A stretch of DNA of 64,000 nucleotides from positions 18,184,783 to 18,248,782 of the forward strand of contig NC_041817.1 in assembly GCF_900964775.1 (NCBI RefSeq), in the 5' to 3' direction. Within the stretch, counting starts at the first letter, position 1; each line of letters begins with the position of its first letter. Below, one piece after another: positions 24,700 through 35,349 of this stretch. The position numbers and the translations under genes were made by a program. The DNA comes from Scleropages formosus (Eukaryota > Chordata > Actinopteri > Osteoglossiformes > Osteoglossidae). The notes below the pieces were generated by a model. The model did no database searches and was not told where the DNA came from. It saw only the letters and a list, made by a program, of their open reading frames with translations.

Positions 24700-27600
24700 G
24701 ACTTTTATTAACTTTTTGCCGTGGATCGCGCTTTCTTATCTCTAAAACGACAATTGTTTGATTGATGCCGTTTTTTTTTTTTCCCCCTCCCCAAAAAGTA
24801 GACATGTTTTAACAGTTTTTATGCAGTCCTACAAGTGAAGAATATAAAACAAAGGAAGAAATGGTAAGAATTAAATGAGCCCAGAAGGCGACGAAGCCCT
24901 TGGTACAGAGCTTGTAGGATTTTTGATCAGAATCGCCCTCCTGCCCCGTCCAGGTGGGGTGTAAAGTATCCCCCAAAGGCCGCTTTTGTTCGCTCTCTGA
25001 ATAGAATTACCTGGAAATCTGCATCACGCCAGAAACCTGATTATCGCATTTTTTTATCGTGAACAGGAAGAGAGATGGGGGGGGGGGGGGGACTTTTAAA
25101 AGCCTCGGAGGACGGGGACAAGGAGGAGCGTTTTGGGTTCGCTCACAACAGGTGCTACGTTTCTTTAATCCCGAACAAGTTTCATCAGGACTCGGACACC
25201 ATTATATTCCATTTTTATCATCTTAATGTTTTTTCTTACGTTTGCATTTGTACGTTTATCTGCTTATATCTGTCAGAACATATGTGCGACATGTTAGCTG
25301 CGCGCAGATTCCTCTACTTGGTCAGACCATGTGGATCAGAGCCATTATGCAAAACTAATTTGAAGGGTCCAGGGATAATTATCTCCGACACGGTTAATTA
25401 ACCCTTTAGAGAGCCCCGTATTCTTCATTTGTAAGAGCCAGATCACTCCAGTCCTCCCAGCTTCCTTTTTTTAACTCTCCAAATAATAAAAGTCACCTTG
25501 TTGCGCGCAGGTCAAGCCGCGTTTAAGCAGGTTCAGTATGTGGGTTTAGAGCATATTATTGACAATATGTTTAGCATATCAATAATAGTAGGAATGTTAA
25601 AAAATATATATACAATACAATGCGTGATGTAGCCGATTACTTTTTTTGCATAAATCTCGGTTCTCTACTTTCCTTTGGTATTATTTATATTTTTGCCATC
25701 ATTCAGTTTTTTTTTTTTTTAATTAATTTTGGTGGATGCCCGTGATTGTAAATCACAACTTAGTTTCTTGTATATTTAATTTTAACTCACGCGATTTTGC
25801 AGTAAGTTATGATCGTTTGTGCTCACTAAAAAGCCCCAGAAGGTCATGGGGTTTATAGGGTGCATATCATCAACTTGTTCGCTCTTTTTTCCCCTATGTC
25901 TTTCCCCCTTTTATTGTATTTTATTTAGGAAAACTTGAAGAAGGCTCATTTTTTTTTCCCTTTTCCTCCTTCAGTGGGAGGGTTTAGACAGTCGAGGGTT
26001 TTTTGTGTGGGAACAAAACTGGGGTTTGGAGGGTTTTTTTGTGCAAAGCCTTGTTTGTTGAAGTGGAGCTTTCGCTCTTTGTGGTGAAAGCAATCAGTGG
26101 TATTTGGGAAACTGTTAGCATTGTGCGCTGCTTCTGTGTTCATTGTGGAGGACTTCTTTTCACAGGGGGCTCTTTTTTTGCAGCCTATCCAGCTGGCCGG
26201 AGTGAATAGCGCTGCAATGTGTACACGCTTTGTCCCCCCCCCCACCCCACCAGAGCCCTTCAAGTAGCCCCCCCCCCATTGAAAGAAGTGAGTTGACACT
26301 GCATGACAGCCAAACAACATAATAAAAAATACATGAGCGCATGAATGGAGCAGGGCGCACAAATAAATAAAATGGGTGACCAAAAACTGGATAAACTCAA
26401 TGACAAAAACGGTGAAAAGAAACAAAAAGGGGATATTTAACACGCCGGATTAGCATTAGAATGACATCTACAAGGCAGAACAATTGATGAATAGATTTAG
26501 CGGCCGAGAAAGAGATGAACTAAATGCCTTTTCAATAGTTGTGTTTTTTCCTCTGAAATAAAGAGGTGATGATTATTTTGTTTTTTTTTTCTTCTTTTTC
26601 AAAATGATGAAATGTGAAAACTTTTAAAAAGTTAGAATAAGGAAAAATACCACATTTTTGCCAGAAGCCGGACCCTTTGACCAAGAATGAAGGAGATTCC
26701 GTTTGTTCAGGTTATTTCTTACATTAGAATATTAACGAACTCGCGTTTCGCTCGTTCACGAGTCGCGCCTCGGAAGGTCTCAGTTTTTAACTTTCTGGAC
26801 ATATAGCTACATTTCAGTCACTATTAGTAAGAATGTTCCAGATCTTATACCCACTGTGTGTGGGATTTTTTTTCGGTGCACATTTGGAAACAGTTTTCTG
26901 CACTTTATAAGAAATAGTTTGCAGGCAGATCATTAAAATGTCAGATTATATAACTTGATTAGACGTATTTAAAAAGATAACGACTCTGATTTTGTTAAAG
27001 CAAATCTTAATTGTATAGACAATGTTCAGATGAAATCCTCTTAAAGTTTCATACTTCTAGTTTCATGACAACATGTGTTTGTTCAACCCAATAATTAAAT
27101 TCCATTTCACTTTATACGAATGAATTCAAAAATGAGTTAAATACAACAGGCTGACAAATACACGCGGTATTTAAAACAACCAACACTCTTAAGTTTCAAT
27201 ACAAAATATAAATTACAGTAAAATTCAATATTACACCATCCGGTGTTTCGGCTTTATTTAAATACATTATAAAAATTAGGTCTATTTTTGAAGAAGGAAA
27301 ACCCTGCTGAAAAACCCATGAGTTAAATTGTCAGTTGTTATTATATTGTTGGTTTTGCAAGTATACATTTGTATTTCATACATTTCATTTCATACAACAT
27401 TTTTATACATTTGTCCATTTTATAAGGCTATTCAGTTTAATTCATGAAAAGTATAAATAACAATCTGTTGTTTTTGGTAGAAGAAAAAGCTACATGCTCT
27501 CTCTCTCTACATATATATATATATATATATATACTGTATTTCCATGCACATTTGACTGATTAGACAATAGGTCTTGGCAGAGACAAATAGTTTTGATCGC

Positions 27601-29040
27601 ATTTGATTTATTATTTGGTTTCTTATTAGGCTTTCACTTACAACAGTGAGAGGGCACAGACAGACCCAGGGTGGGAGTTGGTTCTGCGATGCGAAAGTCT
27701 GTCTGTACCTTATGATTTGTGTGGATTATTCACTAATCCAGGAATGACACACTAGAAACAGCAGATGTTATCACGGAGGCGAATATGAGGCTGACCTGAC
27801 AGCAAGGAGCTAAATGATCATCTCCCCCTGCAGTGACTTGCTGTGCTCTGCTCTCATGTTCTCAGAGGGCCTGTTCACTGACCAAGTCACCACCTGCTGT
27901 GATAAGAGGAATATTTTCCCTCGTTCTTGAATAACTTTCAGGTATGATTCTCAATTCCAATGGAGTTTTTCATACACTAGATTTCAATTACTATAAGTGT
28001 GTGCTGTTATGACTATAGCTTATGATGTAAGGATTTGTCAAATGTGACTTGCATAATCTTACATGTTGCGTATAGGCAAAATGGACTCTGAATTTATAGT
28101 TTAAATTTAATTCCACACGTACTGTATATTTAATACTATTTTTATTTCAGGGCAATGATAACATTTCTTTCTAAAAATAAAATGCTCTGTACTTCGATGT
28201 TCGTTCAGTCTTCATTTGTGAATTAAAAGTTTTGAACACTTACTTTGTTTTAATCGTGTCCCGGTGAAAATATTATCTGAGTTATGACAATGAGTAATGC
28301 GTAAATTCAGATGAACTGATAATTTTTTTCATTTGAACTGTTATGTGTTGTTTGAATAGGCCTCTCTTTTCAAATGTCTCTGACCACACTCCATGGAGAC
28401 TTCATAATTGTGCTGACATGTTAATGAAAATAATTTTAACCCTTTAGGATGTTGCTGATGCCCTATGAATGGCCTGAGCAGAGCTTGGAAAAATCACATC
28501 GTCTTTTAGGATGTCCTCATCTAATATGTATAAACTATCGGCTCACGTGATTTTTAGGCCTAAGAAAAGGCGACCGTAATTTTACATCTAGACATTTCAA
28601 TTGCATTTCTTGGTTTTCCTATAGGCCAGTCCCAGACAGTTTGCTGTGAAAGCACTACCCAATTATACATGAAGCAAATAAAATGTAATTAATTTAATTT
28701 GATTTAATTTAATCTGTTAGCACTCAGTAACATCTTTTACAACGAAAAGATTACCTGCTTGCCACAGGTACAAAGTACAGGGTGTGGGGTGGTTTAAACC
28801 ACAAAGCACACGCCTGGTCTCATTCATTGTTGTGACTGGGACTTCTGGAGGGATGAGTTTGCTGTTTTTTTAATTTCACAGTGTTATTTCCATGTTTTAA
28901 TTTGTCCCAGAGTGTGCTGAGTTCGAGAATGAAGAAGTTCACCCTGTCAGCTTCTGTACCGGTGTAAAGTCTACCGGTGTGTGCCCTGCAGAGATGGAGA
29001 TAGTCATCCTTACCTGTAACTGATAATTAGGCTTCCTGTT
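24700..29040. other. Gene-poor block downstream of sox21
   Basis: Mostly unique AT-rich sequence. It contains G and C homopolymer tracts (about 25077-25092, 26233-26245 and 26269-26278) and an (AT)n run (about 27510-27532). The 165-codon minus-strand ORF at 26443-25946 shows no domain and spans low-complexity tracts. Candidate enhancer DNA. Confidence 0.4.
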
Positions 29041-29044
29041 CCCA

Positions 29045-29258
29045 ACTAGGGACAGCTGTAGTGTACTGGTTACCCGAAGGTCGCAGGTTTGAATCGCACC
29101 TCCAGCTGTAATACCTTTGAGTGAGACATTTACCCTAAGCTACTCTGGTAAAAACATTACCCAGCTGTATAAATAGGTAAATAATTGCAGGTAGTTTAAC
29201 GCTATAAGTTGCTTTGGAGAAAAGCATCAGCTGACCGAATACATGTAATGTACCTAAG
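29045..29258 (+). repeat. SINE family C, near full length
   Basis: The tRNA-like head (agtgtactggttacccgaag, then gcaggtttgaatcgcacct as the B-box region) is followed by an agctgtaatacctttgag block, a ccagctgtataaataggtaa block and the tail agttgctttggagaaaagca. It matches the copies at 38.8 and 45.7 kb. It is V-SINE-like by tail motif. Confidence 0.8.
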
Positions 29259-29739
29259 TCGTCACCTCTGCTGTTTTTACTCTTGGGTAAAATTCTTGTC
29301 TGATCAGGAAAACATCTTTTTACTTTCAGAATATCCTTCATCATTTATTATTTTACTTTTTTTTTTGCTATTGATAGAAAACCTTTTTCCTTCTGAGCAC
29401 CACAGTGTGTTTTTTTCCTGTCTTAAGACCTTTGGGTTAAGCTTGAGTTTTATTTCTTAAAATCTATTTTAAATTGCCCAGCTTTAAATAAACCAGTCAC
29501 ATTTATAATTTCCGTGTTCATTACATACCAGATATTTAGAGCTGGTTTACAGAAGAAAATCCTAGGTGTGAACTGGCTATAAATAAAGGAGAAATGACAC
29601 CAAAATGATGAAAATAACACTCGATATCGGAAACCTCCTCTGCTGTAGGCCGTAGACACTCATAAAACCTCTTCTGACGCATCAATATTATTATCCGTCA
29701 GTGTTAAGCCTTTCTGGTGCCTGTAAGACATTTTGTAGC

Positions 29740-30010
29740 GGCAAGATTAGGTGAATTAACATACATGTATAGGAGTGATTAAACTCTGCATTGACCTCAA
29801 TTGGAGAGTCAAACCAGTCTGACATTAGGGGTAAGCTCTGAGCGAGCCTTGCAGGCTCCAGATTAAAACCCCAGCTTCAATAACTGGAGGTGGATCATAT
29901 TAGGCATCTTTTGGAGATGAATAGCATTAGCACCGGCGGCCTTTGTCACATTACCTACATTTAGATTGTGTAAGGCATTTTTCAAACCTAAGCTCTATTT
30001 ACATTTTCTT
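29740..30010. promoter_or_regulatory. Candidate conserved non-coding element
   Basis: Unique sequence of even composition with several TAAT/ATTA cores (gtgaattaacat, gtgattaaact) and cagattaaaacc. It contains no repeat signature. It lies downstream of sox21. Conservation is untested. Confidence 0.28.
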
Positions 30011-30674
30011 CCCCCTTGCTCTTTCATTTTAAGAACTTTGATTCTGCCGGCCGCTGCCCGGGCGTCACATGTCCCTGCCGCGCCTGGGCATCCGTGTAAC
30101 GGAGAAGGAGTCTGCAGAGGGGGCCTCGCGCCCGTTCGGAAGACCTCAAAGACATCGCCGCCTCTCCCACCTCATTTTAGGGTCATCAAAGTGTGAAGAG
30201 CCATTCCTGGAGCAATCTCCCCATCGAGGTTTGTGGCAGGAATGTTTATGACCAGTGCATACCGTGTTACCTGTAATTTCTCTGGTGGACTTGCTGCATT
30301 TGTTCACTTCTGTACGCTCCCGGGAGGCAAAATGTACCTAAATTATCTCTCATTGCACCTTTACTGCAACATACAGACCTGAAATTAGTGCCTGAACCGC
30401 AAGAAGCAAGAAATATCCAAGGTCTCAAGGTACATAAGACATGAGAAAAATGTCTGAATATCTCTGTCTCGTTTTCCTACTTTTAACTTTGATTTTTCTT
30501 TCTTTACATTGACCCTATATGACAATGTATGTCATAATTTCTTAGACAGCATTTATTATGGCGGATGAAAGACTTTAGGCCACGGTTATTTTCATCCCAG
30601 CAATTGTTGGTAAAAATAAGTTGTATGAAGGAATTGGGGTGTAGAGATCACACTCAGTCACATTAATTGCTTAT

Positions 30675-30962
30675 CCTTGTCACGGCTGTGGTGACCCAGA
30701 GCCTGTCCTGAATTTACTGGGTGCTGAGTTTGGTCAGGGTGGGGGGGATGGAGAGGGTGCCAGTCCATTTCAGGATGGCCACACACACACACAACATGCA
30801 TTTTACAATCACCATTTAACCTGAAAAGCATGTCTTATGACTGTGGGAAGAAACCAGAGCACCCAGAGGAAACATATAAACTCCATACAGACTGAGCTGC
30901 ATTTGAAACTATGCCTGAACAGCCCAGGTGCTGCAAGGCATCAGTGCTACATGCTGCACAAC
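30675..30962 (-). repeat. tRNA-derived SINE, family B (degenerate)
   Basis: On the minus strand: the head with cagcacctgggctgttcagg, a tctgtatggagttta block, a ggtttcttcccacagtcata block and a (GT)n-like segment seen as (CA)n at 30780-30792. The tail has ccatcctgaaatggactgg. Confidence 0.7.
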
Positions 30963-31099
30963 ATAGAGGTGTTGGAGGAATTTTTTACATCACACAACAT
31001 TTAGCATGGTGTTGTTAGAAATCCTGATTACAACAAGGAACACTCACCTACCAAGATCAGCCCAGTTCATAGCTTTTCTTTTGTGTTCACCTGGAACAA

Positions 31100-31312
31100 C
31101 CAACATCAACAACCGCTTGTCCTGAGTGGGGTTGCGACAAGCCGGAGCCTACCTGACAACACAGGGCGCAAGGCTGAACGGGGAGGGGACACACCCTGGA
31201 TGGGACACCAGTCCATCACAAGGCACTCCAAGGAGGGCTCGAACCCCAGACCCACCACACAGCAGGCACTGGCCAAACCTGCCACGCCACCATGGCACCA
31301 CCCACTCATACC
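31100..31312 (-). mobile_element. SINE family A copy
   Basis: On the minus strand: the head ggtggcgtggcaggtttggc, a perfect ggttcgagccc-type B box, gatggactggtgtccca, cccctccccgttc, and the 3' end ggacaagcggttgttgatg. The (GT)n tail is nearly absent. All ORFs across it are repeat-derived. Confidence 0.85.
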
Positions 31313-31319
31313 TCTGTAA

Positions 31320-32920
31320 AAAAAACCCCACATTTGGAAAGGTGTATTGTTAATGTACTTGTGAGCAGAGATCAGTCACCTCTTTCTTCAGATGTTTGTT
31401 TAAGGGGTTTACCCAAGACTCACTGGAATCTCTGTGTGTATCTGTAATCTTACATTGTCAACATAGCTCCACACACCTGGAGGTGTTTTTTAAACTTTTG
31501 TGTCCTCATCTCTGTTACTCATCATTTACCTCCAGGCCAAACAAAGTGAACCAGTAAGGCAAGATTTCTTCGGGGAGTTGGCAGAGGAGTTTCCTTTAAG
31601 GTTTTTGTACGAAAGGACTGTAGTTATGACTGTGGCACTGATAGACGTGTATCTACTGCATGTGGGAAGGAGGGATTCTTACGCTCCTGTAACGTGGGCG
31701 CAGAGACTTTACACGGTGCTGTGGACAATAAGTCACCGGTCATTAACAAGCAGCTGCGATAAATACAAAACTGTGGACAGACACGTACTAAAGAATAACA
31801 CGTGAGGGTAATGAGATGAGGGTATTAAATTTAAAATTATCTTTTAAAATGATGTGCCATTCCATTGCTATACAGAAGATTGCTTGTCAAACACCTTCAA
31901 CCCAATACTCAGTCTCGGGGTGCCTTAAAATTGAATGAAATGCACTGCATACTGCAAGACTTCATTGCGTTATTAATTCACCGTGTTTTAAATAGGATCA
32001 TCTGTCCGTACATGAGGACATTCTGCCTGTACTGTTAACCGCATCAGCCTCAGCGTTAATTGTTCTTATACAGTCAACTCACGCAGTCAGTGAGTGAAGC
32101 CTGTAAAAATATTTAATAAGATAATTGATCAAATCACTGTGACCCAAGATGTACAAAAGGTGTTTTTTTTTTTTTCTGCAGTTTACGTACAGTATTATTT
32201 TAAATTATAACATAACAGAACTGGGTCGTCTCGACACAGAGGCAGAATGCAAACACATACTGATGCTTGTCCAGCACAGGGGCAAAGGGTGGTGGTTTGT
32301 TAATAGCAGTGATTTCAGCGACACTCATGATCTCCCTCTGCATTTACACGTACACTCTTCACACTGAGCGCGTCTACGAGGGACCGGGGCGGAGGGGTGG
32401 AAGTCTATCGGCCAAACGGAGCTCGCCGCATAGCGTCAGGCTCCCACGGCTGACCGAAACACACCGCCTCACGTGCCCCTGCGCGCCCGAGCCGACCGCG
32501 CAATACTGCCACAGCTGGAGTGGGCTTCTGAGAGAAGAATCTATGAGCAGCTGACATTTATACTTAAGCTACACACATTGACTCAGTTTGGCATCATATT
32601 GACATTGACCGTGGAAGGCAGTAGGGGGTGAGAAAAATAAAACCTCGACAAAAGCCACGGGAAACACAAAAAACGGGCACTCTTACGCCCGATCGTTCGG
32701 CGTCTGCGTGGTTTCGTGGTTTCGGTGTGTCGCTTGTGTAGCTTGGCATTGGCCTCTTCGCACCACCAGTGGCCGTAGAGGGATTTTGTCACTTGAAGCT
32801 GACCACGGAGCTGTATAGCGGCCGGAGATGCGGAAGGGCTGAAGCCGGTGGCGACTGTTGGTCGAAGGAGCACGTACGGTACGAAGTGGTGTCGCTACAA
32901 GGAGCGTTTGCGAAACGCCT
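31320..32920. other. Intergenic, no gene recognised
   Basis: No recognisable exon or transposon. From about 32350 it becomes GC-richer with several overlapping ORFs in different frames, none with a known domain. Confidence 0.4.
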
Positions 32921-32926
32921 CTTCGC

Positions 32927-33130
32927 ATGGCCTCATTGTTCTACTTATCGCCTTTCTCCAGAACGCCGGGTTCTAGTCTACAGCGCCGGCTGGGTTATGC
33001 ATCATTGTTTAACAACGTTTTCAAAGACGACCCATTGTACCGTACGTTTGTGCAGGACGCTCAAGAGCTGACGGTTCGTCGCTGCAGCAGCGCTGATGAA
33101 GAAACGCTAACATTGTTGACGGTTATATAA
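32927..33130 (+). CDS. Unexplained 67-codon ORF, possible orphan or first exon
   Basis: The ORF runs ATG to TAA with a mixed, protein-like composition (for example GYASLFNNVFKDDPLYRTFV and QDAQELTVRRC). The frame is open upstream to about 32858. I recognise no family. No vertebrate gene is known to me between SOX21 and GPR180. Overlapping ORFs on both strands suggest that GC-rich composition could explain it by chance. It could also be an exon of a lineage-specific gene or old transposon coding sequence. Confidence 0.2.
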   Translation: MASLFYLSPFSRTPGSSLQRRLGYASLFNNVFKDDPLYRTFVQDAQELTVRRCSSADEETLTLLTVI

Positions 33131-33489
33131 AAAGAGCCCCCAAAAAGCAGTAGTGAATGTAATTGTATTTTAGCTTCAAAACCGGAGTGTCAGAAGTCTT
33201 TCTTTGATGCTCAAAGGGATTAGGTCTTGCTCCTTCTCTGAAAGGGGATGAACAACCGGCTGGGATCTTTCTGCTAGCGTTCACCATGCTGCGATGCGTC
33301 TGAGCCATTGAATCGCGCGCTGGAGATGTCTCCGCACATGACAGGCGTAACCACGCAGAACAAAATTGAACGCGGAGGAAAGAGCGTCATTTCGCCAGCG
33401 TTCCGTATCTAAAAAACACAATTAAACCACCCACTACAGCTCTGTATTATGCTGTGCAATTATATAATTAAATACAAATTTGGGCGTTA

Positions 33490-33735
33490 ATGACTTCTGC
33501 CGGAATGGGCATTCTTCCTGAAGAGGCTCAAAGTGCGCAGTGTGTGCCAAGTGACGGCAATAACCCCTTCAACAAATGAGAATGAATATGAAACGGCAGC
33601 GAAAAAGAAACTCCCATCTGCCAAAAGGCATTTCATTTTGTTCCACTTCCAGGGGCCCTCTGGCAGAGATTGTCAGGCCCTGCATTAAAGCCGTAGGTTT
33701 TCGGGGCAAAATATATCTATCAGGAATAGAAAATA
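33490..33735. promoter_or_regulatory. Candidate conserved non-coding element
   Basis: Unique sequence with dense mixed motifs (ccaaaaggcatttcattttg, ggccctgcattaaagccg) and no repeat signature, in the sox21-gpr180 interval. Conservation is untested. Confidence 0.27.
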
Positions 33736-33982
33736 ATGGACTTGAGATCCCGTGCCCTCAAGAGCAGTCAGAGAGAGTGATATCCTTCTGTAAGACAGGA
33801 CGCATGCATAGATAAATAGCAGCGAGTTGGCATACGCTCGTCTAAATGTGTCTGTCAATAAAAACAGATTATTCTGGGTGGTTATTGCATCCTGCGCGAA
33901 GGGGAGGGGGTTCGAAATTGAGCTAATCAGAGGAAATGTGTCAAGCGCACTTGAAACGACTTGAGAAAAGAGCGACATTCTT

Positions 33983-34050
33983 TTTTTTCTTTTTTTTTTT
34001 TTTACTTCCGTTTCTTCCAGCGTTTATTTAAAAAAAAAAAAAAAAAAAAA
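33983..34050. repeat. Adjacent poly-T and poly-A tracts
   Basis: A T-rich run (about 33983-34003) is followed at 34029-34050 by an A run of about 22 bases; together they could fold back on each other. Confidence 0.75.
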
Positions 34051-34149
34051 GTTTGCCACATTAATTTGGATGATTTATGTTTTTAACGTTTAAACGGGAT
34101 TATTGTATGCAAAGCATATAATTAGGATTATTTAGGATTTAGGATGCAC

Positions 34150-34420
34150 TCGACTCACAGTGATATCATCGCTTCTTTCGCTCGCAAATTCTGCATGCTG
34201 GCTTAATTATCAACAGCCAGCAAACAGATCATGGGCCTGCGATATGTTGTTACACCACTAATCCCCATGTTAGGAATCTGCAGATTCCCAAACATCTACA
34301 TTTAAAGAAATACCTGACCCTAACCATGCATGTAGATGGTGTATTATAGCTAACATAGCGCTGCTCCAGGTATAATTACGAGGTATAATTATTATCTGCG
34401 TGAAAGCCTGAAAAAAGAAA
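34150..34420. promoter_or_regulatory. Candidate conserved non-coding element
   Basis: AT-rich unique sequence with ggcttaattatcaacagcc, caccactaatcccc and two copies of aggtataatta (about 34369 and 34382). It has the look of a homeodomain-bound enhancer. Conservation is untested. Confidence 0.3.
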
Positions 34421-34564
34421 AAGTGCACCTGAAAATACATATAGGAGAAAGTATCGAATGACTGCTGAACCTCCGTTCCCGCTTTTTAATTTGTGAAATC
34501 AAAACAGGTCATTCGTACCTTTTAATCCATCTATTAGCAATTCTTTGTTCCTTTTTTTCATCAG

Positions 34565-34850
34565 CTGCTGTCGGTGGTCCAGAGCTTATCCTGGAAGCAT
34601 AGGGTGTGAGGCAGGGTACACCCTGGATGGGACACCATCGGTCCTTCACGGGACAGTCACACTCATTCACTCACACACACACACACACACACCAGCTCAC
34701 CTGAAACACAAGTCTTTGGACTGCTGGAGGAAACCCGTGTAAACATGGTGAGAACATGCCAGCTGGACTCAGGCTGAGCTGGGCTCCAACCCACACCTGA
34801 ACCCACAGCCCAGGAGCTGCGGGGCACCAACGCCACCCACTACATGACCA
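34565..34850 (-). repeat. tRNA-derived SINE, family B
   Basis: On the minus strand: the head gtggcgttggtgccccgcag, then gtgggttggagcccagc in the B-box position, a ccagcagtccaaagactt block, a (TG)n run (34674-34693 as CA), and a tail with gtgtaccctgcctcacaccc and ataagctctgg. It is moderately diverged. Confidence 0.75.
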
Positions 34851-34947
34851 CGTTGCGCTTACTTTTTAATGTCGTTCGCTTGTTTAGCTTTTTCCTTTCG
34901 TGAAGAATCATCGGCTTTTCTTCTCAAACCCCACGCCCTTTAGTTGG

Positions 34948-35153
34948 GGGGAGGATGCAGCGGCGCAGCGGGTTTGGCCAGGGCCTGCTCTCCGCTGGGT
35001 CTGGGGTTTGAGTCCCGCTTGGGGTGCCTTGTGATGGACTGGCACCCCGTCCTGGGTGTGTCCCTTGCGCCCTGTGTTGCTGGGTTAGGCTCCGGCTCAC
35101 CGCGACCCTGCTTGGGAAAAGCGGCTTCAGACAATGTGTGTGTGTGTGTGTGT
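34948..35153 (+). mobile_element. SINE family A copy
   Basis: The head gcagcggcgcagcgggtttg, B-box region ggtttgagtcccgc, body gatggactggcaccccgtcc and end gcggcttcagacaatgtg with a (GT)n tail. A short internal stretch of the CT-rich block is missing compared with the other copies. No target duplication was found. Confidence 0.88.
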
Positions 35154-35321
35154 GGTTCAGCCGTGACCCCAGTTACCAGGATCACACTTCATGGGCCGAA
35201 CAGGGCAGCCGGTCACTTTTTTTTTTCTTTAAGCACCCCTGCGAAATCTGCTTTGGAAAAATCCAGCCAGCGTGAGAGAGAGAGAGCGCAACGGCACGGC
35301 GGTCGACAGATGAAGACGCAG

Positions 35322-35349
35322 AAAAAAAAAAAAAAAAAAAAAAAAAAAA
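35322..35349. repeat. Poly-A tract
   Basis: A run of about 28 A bases, not clearly attached to a SINE. Confidence 0.85.

Noticed and set aside
25946-26443. 165-codon minus-strand ORF with hydrophobic start
   Set aside because: It spans C/G homopolymer tracts and has no recognisable domain or splice context.
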